Notes under the pieces: generated by a model
What the model was told of the DNA's origin: nothing
Database searches by the model: none
What the model saw: the letters and a program-made list of their open reading frames with translations, nothing else
Program-made: the position numbers and the translations under genes
Assembly: GCA_018882625.1 (NCBI GenBank)
Contig: VERO01000105.1
Coordinates: 1 to 7,523, forward strand
Source: Phycisphaerales bacterium
GTDB taxonomy: Bacteria > Planctomycetota > Phycisphaerae > Phycisphaerales > SM1A02
DNA: 7,523 bases
Direction of reading: 5' to 3'
Shown here: in pieces, positions 1 to 4,927 of the stretch
Layout: every line of letters begins with the position of its first letter
How positions within the stretch are numbered: the first letter of the stretch is position 1

Positions 1-1
1 C

Positions 2-631
2 TTCAGCCGCGGCGGCCGCTCTGGCGGATTCGGCGGCGCGCGCAGCGATCGCGGATCCCGGGGAGGATTCGAGCGACGCGGCCCCGCGGGGCGCGGAAGC
101 GGCGATCGTGGCGGATTCGCGCCGCGCGGCGCGGCACCGCGAGCGGACGGCGAGCGCGACGGCGAGCGCGAGGGATTCGCGCCGCGCAGCACCGCAGCGC
201 GGTCGCCTAGGGGTGGGGTCGGCTTCGGCCCCGCGCGCGATGCGCGCGCTCCGCGTGGCGACTCCCGGCGCGCCATGTTCGGGGCGCGACGTGACCAGCT
301 TCAGGCCGGACGCGGACCGAGGGCGGAGTCCCGCGAGCGAGGTCCCGGCGCTCGCGTCGCTGGTCTGCGCGCCGAGCTCGAGCGTGCGCTGCGGGAGCTC
401 AGCCGCGCGAGCGCAGCCCTGGCGGCATCGGCTGGCGCAGTGCCGTCAGCCGTCGAGCTCGAGCACGCACGCGATGCCGATCGCGATGCGAAGCTGGCAC
501 CGTGGTTCGAGGTGCGCGAGGCGCACGACAAGGTGTCCACCCTGCTCACCGTGATCGAGCGCGTGAAGTTCCCGCCGAAGCCGCCACGTGCGCCGCGCGA
601 GCCGCGGCCTGAGCGCTTCAGCTCTCGGTGA
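2..631 (+). CDS. RG/FG-rich low-complexity protein, C-terminal part (5' end off the window)
   Basis: The frame is open from the left edge to TGA at 629-631, giving 209 visible residues and no start that must be used. An ATG at 275 exists, but the open, compositionally matching frame upstream argues that the gene begins outside the window. Visible residues 1-95 are dominated by Arg, Gly and Phe. They contain RGG-type tripeptides and recurring Gly-Phe units followed by Arg-rich spacers (GGFGGARSD, GGFERRG, GGFAPRG, EGFAPRS, VGFGPARD, MFGARRD). Residues 120-142 look helical, possibly a short coiled coil. A less biased stretch around 168-190 (APWFEVREAHDKVSTLLTVI) precedes a Pro/Arg/Lys-rich tail. 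RGG-rich tails are known from RNA-binding proteins, including some DEAD-box helicases. An RNA-binding role is therefore inferred, and the catalytic or core domain, if any, is not visible. The last 14 bases overlap the end of convergent deoC. Confidence 0.7.
   Translation, partial: FSRGGRSGGFGGARSDRGSRGGFERRGPAGRGSGDRGGFAPRGAAPRADGERDGEREGFAPRSTAARSPRGGVGFGPARDARAPRGDSRRAMFGARRDQLQAGRGPRAESRERGPGARVAGLRAELERALRELSRASAALAASAGAVPSAVELEHARDADRDAKLAPWFEVREAHDKVSTLLTVIERVKFPPKPPRAPREPRPERFSSR
26..187 (+). repeat. In-frame Gly-Phe coding repeats in the RG-rich tail
   Basis: The hexamer GGATTC, coding Gly-Phe, occurs at 26, 65, 113 and 173, always in the same reading frame. The spacings of 39, 48 and 60 bases are all multiples of three. 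The last two copies extend to an identical 15-base unit, GGATTCGCGCCGCGC, at 113-127 and 173-187. This looks like a degenerate coding repeat that grew by in-frame duplication. It supports the reading frame chosen for the surrounding gene. Confidence 0.6.
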
Positions 632-1637
632 CGTCCCAGCGCGACGAGTAGCGCACGCCGCCTGAGACCGCGGGATCGGCTGGGCTCTCCAGCCTCAGCA
701 GCTGCCGCACGATGTCGTTGGCGAGCGTCGATGCGCCGATGCGGAAGAGGTGCGGGCTGAGCCACTCGTCGCCGAGCGTCTCCTTGACCATGACGAGGTA
801 GGCCAGCGCAGCCTTGGCGGTGCGGATCCCCCCTGCCGGCTTCATGCCAATGCGCAGTCCTGTCGCAAGGAAGTGATCTCGGATCGCCTCGAGCATCACG
901 AGCGTGACCGGCGGAGTGGCCGCGGGCTGCACCTTGCCGGTCGATGTCTTGATGAAGACCTCGCCATCGGCGGGCGGCGGCGTGCCGGGCGCGCGCACTG
1001 CGGCGTCAATCGCAAGATCGCTTGCACGCCGGATCGAGTCGTACGACCCAAGCTCCCCAGTCTCGAGAATCACCTTGAGGTGCGCCGCGGGACGCCCCGC
1101 TGCAGCCGCAGCCTTCACGCAGGTCACGCGCGTCTGCGCGATCTCATGCCGGACCTCATCGAGCTGGCCGGAAAGGAATGCGCCCCGCGAGATGACCATA
1201 TCGATCTCGTCCGCGCCTGAGGCAATCGCCCGCGCGCAGTCCTCGAGCCTGACCTCGAGCGGGTACTGGCCGCTGGGGAAACCGGTCGCGACGGACGCGA
1301 CCTTCACGCCGGTCCCCGCAAGCGCATCTCGGGCCACGGGCACCAGCGCGGGATAGACGCAGATCGCTGCAGCGGCAGGGAGCGGCGGGTCGAAGGCATG
1401 CTCGCTCGGGTGCAGCGCCTTCTGGCAGAGCGCGCGCGCCTTACCGGGCGAGTCCTTGCCCTCAAGCGTGGTGAGATCGATCATCGAGAGCGCAAGGCGC
1501 AGCCCATGCCGCTTCGAGGATGCCTTGATGGACCGCGTGCCGAATCGCGTGGCGCGCGCCTGCAGCGTCACGGGGTCGACAGGCCGTGCGCGCACGGGGG
1601 CAGTCCCGTCCCGAGACTCGGCATCTGCATCCCGCAA
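618..1637 (-). CDS. deoC: Deoxyribose-phosphate aldolase, long (human-type) form
   Basis: This enzyme reversibly cleaves 2-deoxy-D-ribose 5-phosphate to glyceraldehyde 3-phosphate and acetaldehyde in cytoplasmic deoxynucleoside catabolism. The 339 residues hold the class I aldolase signatures. The Schiff-base lysine is K230 in FIKTSTGK, the second active-site lysine is K266 in GMKPAGGIRT, the aspartate is D146 in DEIDMV, and a cysteine sits at C93 in AICVYP. The IDLTTL block near residue 53 and the LFRIGASTLANDI block near 298 resemble the long human-type DERA (about 318 residues) more than the roughly 259-residue E. coli enzyme. The chosen start is TTG at 1637. It has GAGG seven bases upstream and follows the preceding stop by one base. 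GTG codons at residues 15 and 23 are alternatives; the first ATG, at residue 52, is too late. Residues 1-19 have no obvious counterpart in the human protein. The gene is last in a minus-strand run and overlaps the convergent RG-rich gene by 14 bases. Confidence 0.95.
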   Translation of the reverse strand: MRDADAESRDGTAPVRARPVDPVTLQARATRFGTRSIKASSKRHGLRLALSMIDLTTLEGKDSPGKARALCQKALHPSEHAFDPPLPAAAAICVYPALVPVARDALAGTGVKVASVATGFPSGQYPLEVRLEDCARAIASGADEIDMVISRGAFLSGQLDEVRHEIAQTRVTCVKAAAAAGRPAAHLKVILETGELGSYDSIRRASDLAIDAAVRAPGTPPPADGEVFIKTSTGKVQPAATPPVTLVMLEAIRDHFLATGLRIGMKPAGGIRTAKAALAYLVMVKETLGDEWLSPHLFRIGASTLANDIVRQLLRLESPADPAVSGGVRYSSRWDVTES

Positions 1638-1638
1638 C

Positions 1639-2058
1639 TCACTGCCTCGGCCGCGCGTTGCGGAAGACCTGCTGCAGGGGCTCGGCAGTGCGCAGGATCA
1701 TCCCACGCTTGTCGGTGGCGTTCTCGATCGTGTAGACGAACAGCGTCTGGGAGTGGTTGTCGAGCACGTACACCGACTCGTTGAACTGCGTCGAGGTGCC
1801 GTCGCCGTTGGTGAGCGTGAGCACCTGCATGCCGCCGGCGGCGACCGACGCGGCGTCGCCCGCATCAGCTGACGGCGTGATGCGTCCGGCGGACATGACC
1901 AGCAGGCCGGCGAGCACGAACGCGGATGCCCACAGCGGGGTGGCCGGACCGTGGCCCGATGCGCGCGTGCGGCAGCCGTCACCGGCACGGCTGTCGCCGG
2001 TGCGGCCGTCGCCGACCGATGGGCCTGGCGCTCGCGCTCCCGTGTGCTCGCCGCTCAT
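1639..2058 (-). CDS. Small membrane-anchored protein of unknown function, C-terminal beta module (copy B)
   Basis: A 139-residue protein that I do not recognise. Residues 1-40 are a Gly/Arg/Asp/Thr-rich, probably disordered and cytoplasmic tail. Residues 43-60 (PLWASAFVLAGLLVMSAG) form one membrane helix. The remaining roughly 75 residues should face the cell exterior or periplasm. That domain looks beta-rich: GGMQVLTLTN, then a Gly/Thr/Asn turn, then SVYVLDNHSQTLFVYTIEN and a basic end. It resembles the C-terminal module of the next gene upstream, in the pattern hydrophobic-Tyr-hydrophobic-hydrophobic-Asp/Asn, polar run with Gln, Leu. The start chosen is ATG at 2058, whose ATGA overlaps the stop of the upstream gene and implies translational coupling. 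The same frame stays open to an earlier start at 2142, but that would add 28 residues read inside the neighbour. The stop lies one base before the deoC start. Role unknown. Confidence 0.75.
   Translation of the reverse strand: MSGEHTGARAPGPSVGDGRTGDSRAGDGCRTRASGHGPATPLWASAFVLAGLLVMSAGRITPSADAGDAASVAAGGMQVLTLTNGDGTSTQFNESVYVLDNHSQTLFVYTIENATDKRGMILRTAEPLQQVFRNARPRQ
1645..1648 (-). promoter_or_regulatory. Shine-Dalgarno GAGG that supports the TTG start of deoC
   Basis: Read on the minus strand, GAGG lies seven bases before TTG at 1637 and inside the last codons of the preceding gene. This favours the TTG start over the two downstream GTG codons, which have weaker upstream purine runs. It also suggests that deoC is translated from a shared message. 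Confidence 0.5.
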
Positions 2059-2351
2059 GGCCGGACCCGCTGCCCTGTCATGAGGTCTGCGGCGATGTTG
2101 CGGTACCCGAGTCCCTGGAACTGCTTGGTGCGCTCGTTCCACATGAGCGCGACAAGCTCCTGGTCAGTCTCGTTGATGATGTACAGGACGCCCGGCGACA
2201 CACCCATGAGCGTGCCGCCCGTCATCGCGTACGAGTTGCGCATCCTGCTGGCCGACTGCGCCTGTGCGCGGGGCGACCACTCCACCCACGCCAGCGCCCC
2301 CAGGAGCAGCCCGTTGAGCGACACCAGCGCGGCGAGTGACGATCGGGTCAT
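2055..2351 (-). CDS. Small exported or membrane-anchored protein of unknown function, beta module (copy A)
   Basis: A 98-residue protein that I do not recognise. The N-terminus, MTRSSLAALVSLNGLLLGAL, is a signal peptide or signal anchor, and a possible signal-peptidase site follows around residues 29-32 (AQAQ). The remainder is a compact polar domain with a short strand-turn-strand look: GGTLMG, VLYIINETDQELVALMWNE, then KQFQGLGYRN. The Tyr-Ile-Ile-Asn-Glu-Thr-Asp-Gln-Glu-Leu stretch parallels Tyr-Val-Leu-Asp-Asn-His-Ser-Gln-Thr-Leu in the following gene, suggesting a tandem duplication that has diverged. AGGA lies about ten bases before ATG at 2351. The gene begins six bases after the upstream stop and overlaps the next start by four bases, so the three small genes are almost certainly cotranscribed. 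Function unknown; an envelope role is inferred only from the export signal. Confidence 0.75.
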   Translation of the reverse strand: MTRSSLAALVSLNGLLLGALAWVEWSPRAQAQSASRMRNSYAMTGGTLMGVSPGVLYIINETDQELVALMWNERTKQFQGLGYRNIAADLMTGQRVRP

Positions 2352-2357
2352 GCGCGG

Positions 2358-2564
2358 TCAGTCCTGGTGGCTTCGCTTTGACGGGTACAGGCTCACCGCG
2401 AGCACCGCCGCGACAAGCAGGAACATCGCGGCATAGCCGAGCCAGGCCGGCGGCACGTTCTGGATGTTCGGCTGCCGGGGCGCGTTCGGGTTGGCCTGCG
2501 CCAAGGCCGGGGCCGTGGTGGCCAGCGCGATGCCGGCCGCAAGCATGAGTCGCGCACGTGTCAT
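2358..2564 (-). CDS. Very small signal-peptide plus transmembrane protein of unknown function
   Basis: A 68-residue protein with no recognised family. Residues 1-22 form a clear signal peptide: a basic MTRAR start, a hydrophobic core, and a likely cleavage after APALA. A short polar linker rich in Asn, Pro and Gln follows (residues 23-39). A membrane helix at about 41-60 (WLGYAAMFLLVAAVLAVSLY) leads to a charged tail, PSKRSHQD. The predicted mature product would be about 46 residues, held by one helix, with the short basic tail in the cytoplasm. AGGA sits about ten bases before ATG at 2564. The gene leads the group of three small envelope genes upstream of deoC. The signal peptide, the single helix and the tight linkage argue that it is real despite its size. 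It may be an accessory subunit of a membrane complex, but nothing in the sequence says which. Confidence 0.7.
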   Translation of the reverse strand: MTRARLMLAAGIALATTAPALAQANPNAPRQPNIQNVPPAWLGYAAMFLLVAAVLAVSLYPSKRSHQD

Positions 2565-2582
2565 GGAATCCGCATCCTAGCG

Positions 2583-2600
2583 TGGGGCGCTCCCGCCCCA
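2583..2600 (-). terminator. GC-rich stem-loop between the UDP-sugar dehydrogenase and the small-gene cluster
   Basis: A perfect 7-base-pair stem pairs TGGGGCG with CGCCCCA around a 4-base loop. It starts one base after the dehydrogenase stop codon, in the only true gap (37 bases) of the minus-strand run. The position suits a transcription terminator or an mRNA-stabilising 3' hairpin. No U-tract follows, so efficient intrinsic termination is doubtful and readthrough into the small genes is plausible. Confidence 0.35.
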
Positions 2601-2601
2601 A

Positions 2602-3981
2602 TCAGCTCTTGACCAGTCGGCACCGCATGCGGCCCGCGGGCACGCGGTTCATCGCGTTGCGCGTGTCCACCACGAGGCGGGCATGCTCGCCAACCATGGC
2701 GTAGTCGACGGCGTCGTGGTCGGTCACGATCAGCACGCAGTCCGAGGCCGCGAGCGTCGCGGCGCTGAGCGCCACGGAGTCGAGGTCCACCCGGTACTTC
2801 CGCATCGAGGGGAACTTCGGCAGGTGCGGGTCGTGGTAGCTCACGTCAGCGCCGCGGTCGCGCAGCAGCTCGAGGATCTCCGCCGACGGGCTCTCGCGCG
2901 GGTCGTCGATGTTCTTCTTGTAGGCGATGCCCAGGACGAGCACCTTCGCGCCCTTGAGCGCCTTGCCGTCGTCGTTGAGCGCATGCTGCACGCGATCGAT
3001 CACGTAGTGCGGCATCGACGTGTTGATCTCGCCCGCGAGCTCGATGAACCTGGTGGTGCGGCCGATCGCGCGCGCCTTCCAGGTGAGGTAGAAGGGATCG
3101 ATCGGGATGCAGTGCCCGCCGAGTCCAGGTCCCGGGTAGAAGGCCTGGAACCCGAAGGGCTTCGTGCTCGCCGCGGCGATGACCTCCCACACGTCGATGT
3201 TCATGTCGGTGAGCACGAGCTTGAGCTCGTTCACGAGCGCGATGTTCACCGCGCGGTAGATGTTCTCGAGGAGCTTCGCGCTCTCGGCGACCTCGGCGCT
3301 CGACACGCGGTGCGCCTCCTTCACGACGCGCGAGTAGAAGGCCATGGCCAGCTCCGTCGCGACGTCGTCGACGCCGCCGACGAGCTTGGGGATGTGCTGC
3401 GCGGAGCGGCCCATGCTGCCGGGATCCTCGCGCTCAGGGCTGTAGGCGAGGAAGTACTGCTCGCCGCACGTGAGGCCGCGCGCGTCGAGGATCGGCTTCA
3501 TCTCGTCGCGCGTGGTGCCCGGGTACGTCGTGGACTCGAGCACGACGAGCTGGCCCTCGCGCAGCACGGTCGCCACGGTCTTCGTGCTCTCGATCACGTA
3601 CAGCAGGTCCGGCTCGCGGTGCGGCCCGAGCGGAGTGGGCACGCAGAGGAGAATGACGTCGGCGCCGCGCAGGTCGGTGGGGTTGGACGTCGGCGTGAAG
3701 GCCTTGTCGTCACGCAGCTCCGCGAAGAAGGTGTCGCCAAGATGGAAGATGTAGCGCTCGCCGGAGCGCAGCGCCTTGATCTTGCGCTCGTCGACATCGA
3801 AGCCGATGACGGGGAATCCGGAGTCGCGGATGGCGCGCACGAGCGGAAGCCCGACATAGCCGAGCCCGACAACGCCGATGACGGCGGTCTTGCGCTCGAT
3901 GCGGCTCATGAGGTCGCGCGCGACCGCGCTCATGGCAGGCGGGGGCGTCGCGGTGGTTGCGGTGGTGCTGTGGTTGCTCAT
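2602..3981 (-). CDS. wbpA: UDP-N-acetylglucosamine 6-dehydrogenase-like nucleotide-sugar dehydrogenase (WbpA type)
   Basis: This predicted NAD-dependent cytoplasmic enzyme oxidises the C6 hydroxyl of a UDP-sugar to a uronic acid, feeding surface polysaccharide synthesis. From ATG at 3981 it has 459 residues. The Rossmann motif GLGYVG is at 39-44, followed by the acidic strand end FDVDE. ESTTYPGT (catalytic-type Glu149) follows, then AKLLENIYRAVNIALVNELK (Lys236) and the catalytic cysteine C291 in GPGLGGHCIPIDPFYLTWK. The C-terminal UDP-binding half includes VLVLGIAYKKNIDDPRESP. The GGHCIP context and LLENIYRAVNIAL resemble the WbpA/VipA N-acetylhexosamine branch more than plain UDP-glucose dehydrogenase, but exact substrate choice cannot be read here. 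The first 20 residues are a Thr/Pro/Ala tail. The start is supported by a strong AGGGGGA nine bases upstream and by an ATGA overlap with the stop of the copper-protein gene. No glycosyltransferase or other sugar gene lies in the window. Confidence 0.92.
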   Translation of the reverse strand: MSNHSTTATTATPPPAMSAVARDLMSRIERKTAVIGVVGLGYVGLPLVRAIRDSGFPVIGFDVDERKIKALRSGERYIFHLGDTFFAELRDDKAFTPTSNPTDLRGADVILLCVPTPLGPHREPDLLYVIESTKTVATVLREGQLVVLESTTYPGTTRDEMKPILDARGLTCGEQYFLAYSPEREDPGSMGRSAQHIPKLVGGVDDVATELAMAFYSRVVKEAHRVSSAEVAESAKLLENIYRAVNIALVNELKLVLTDMNIDVWEVIAAASTKPFGFQAFYPGPGLGGHCIPIDPFYLTWKARAIGRTTRFIELAGEINTSMPHYVIDRVQHALNDDGKALKGAKVLVLGIAYKKNIDDPRESPSAEILELLRDRGADVSYHDPHLPKFPSMRKYRVDLDSVALSAATLAASDCVLIVTDHDAVDYAMVGEHARLVVDTRNAMNRVPAGRMRCRLVKS

Positions 3982-4904
3982 GTGGTGCTGTCCCCCTGTG
4001 GAGTTGCCGGTGCGGTGACCTTCATCTTGCCGTTCATTGTGCGCCAGTGTCCTGGGTACGTGCATACGTACGGGTACGTGGCGGGCTTCGCTGGAGCCAC
4101 AAACCATACCTCACCGGACGCGCCAGGATCCACAAGTCCCATCACGGCGAGCACCTTTGGCGAGTCCGGCGTGAAGTGGCATGCCTTCCCCGCTGCGGTC
4201 TCGCCCATCTTGTCCCCCGCTATCCCGATCTCCGAGAGTGCCCTGGGGGCGACGACGAGGAGGTTGTGCTGCAGCGTGTCCGGATTCGACATGGTGATGC
4301 ACACCGGGGTGCCGGCCGCGACCGAGAACTCGGTGGTGTCATAGGCCATCCGCGAGGGCACCGTCGCCATCGCGACTCGCCGTACGGCGAACCTGGCGGA
4401 GCCCTCGGGCCGCGCCGCCTCAGGCATGGCGTCAATCGCGCGTATCGCGAGGATCTGCGCCGCAGGTGCACCCGCATCGGCGGCAGCGCCGAGCAGCGCC
4501 GAGGCGATCTCCTGAGGTACCGGGTTTGGCAGCCTCACTCCAAGCGACGCGGCGAGCGGGATGTAGTGGCGTAGTCGCAGGTCACGCATTGGGAGTTGCC
4601 GCGCACGCGCCATGAGAGCCAGAAGCGGATGGGTCCCCTGCCCGGCGGCGAATGCCTCGAGGGCCGCCATGCGCTGATCAGGCGAGGCCGACGCATCGTC
4701 AAGGGCAGCCGCGCTCCCCGTCAGAGGCGGGAGCCGTTCCGATGCGGCAGCCTCTGCAGCGGAGCGTTGTGGAGCGGGCGCCGCCGGTGGTGGCGCGTCC
4801 TGGTCCGGCGCTCCCGCCGAAGCTGCCGGCAATGCAAGCGCTGCCGCGCAGGAGACCGCGGCAACTCGCGCCCGGAAGCTGTTCGCGCAGGCCACACGCT
4901 GCAT
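3978..4904 (-). CDS. Secreted azurin/plastocyanin-like blue copper protein with an N-terminal helical region
   Basis: An exported cupredoxin, probably an electron carrier in the periplasm. From ATG at 4904 it has 308 residues. Residues 1-32 form a signal peptide (RVAAVSCAAALALPAASAGA). An Ala/Pro-rich linker runs to about 58. A helix-rich region of unknown role spans about 75-165 and might be degenerate helical repeats. The copper domain occupies about 180-297. Type-1 copper ligands are visible: H213 in LQHNLLVV, then C281, H286 and M290 in CTYPGHWRTM. This matches azurin's Cys-x4-His-x3-Met spacing and its His-Asn context. Azurins are about 130 residues, so the front half is an extension. 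GTG at 4925 is an alternative start that would add seven residues before the signal peptide; neither has a strong Shine-Dalgarno. The stop overlaps the dehydrogenase start by four bases. A divergent ribonuclease gene starts 23 bases away. Confidence 0.88.
   Translation of the reverse strand: MQRVACANSFRARVAAVSCAAALALPAASAGAPDQDAPPPAAPAPQRSAAEAAASERLPPLTGSAAALDDASASPDQRMAALEAFAAGQGTHPLLALMARARQLPMRDLRLRHYIPLAASLGVRLPNPVPQEIASALLGAAADAGAPAAQILAIRAIDAMPEAARPEGSARFAVRRVAMATVPSRMAYDTTEFSVAAGTPVCITMSNPDTLQHNLLVVAPRALSEIGIAGDKMGETAAGKACHFTPDSPKVLAVMGLVDPGASGEVWFVAPAKPATYPYVCTYPGHWRTMNGKMKVTAPATPQGDSTT
3991..3997 (-). promoter_or_regulatory. Strong Shine-Dalgarno AGGGGGA for the UDP-sugar dehydrogenase
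   Basis: On the minus strand AGGGGGA ends nine bases before ATG at 3981, within the last codons of the copper-protein gene. It selects this start over upstream in-frame codons (from 4107) and over the internal ATG at 3933, which has no purine-rich leader. The dehydrogenase can therefore initiate by itself as well as by coupling. Confidence 0.6.
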
Positions 4905-4927
4905 TCGCGCGATGGTACACCCCACCC
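4905..4927. other. Minimal divergent intergenic spacer
   Basis: Only 23 bases separate ATG at 4904 (minus strand, copper protein) from ATG at 4928 (plus strand, beta-CASP enzyme). If the copper gene uses GTG at 4925, the gap shrinks to two bases. No Shine-Dalgarno is seen for the plus-strand gene. No convincing -35/-10 pair fits in the gap, so promoter elements for each gene must lie inside the other's 5' coding region. Confidence 0.5.

Noticed and set aside
2059..2142. Longer start for the 139-residue small protein
   Set aside because: It would read 28 residues of His/Arg-rich sequence inside the neighbouring gene, whereas ATG at 2058 gives a standard ATGA coupling.
2683..4344. Long plus-strand open frame of about 550 codons
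   Set aside because: It is antisense to the UDP-sugar dehydrogenase and copper protein. Its Ala/Val/Arg/His/Asp-heavy product has no motif and is a by-product of high GC; the minus-strand genes carry full catalytic motifs.
4652..4927. 92-residue N-terminal extension of the beta-CASP frame
   Set aside because: This open stretch is antisense to the copper-protein signal peptide and linker. The conserved fold begins exactly at ATG 4928.
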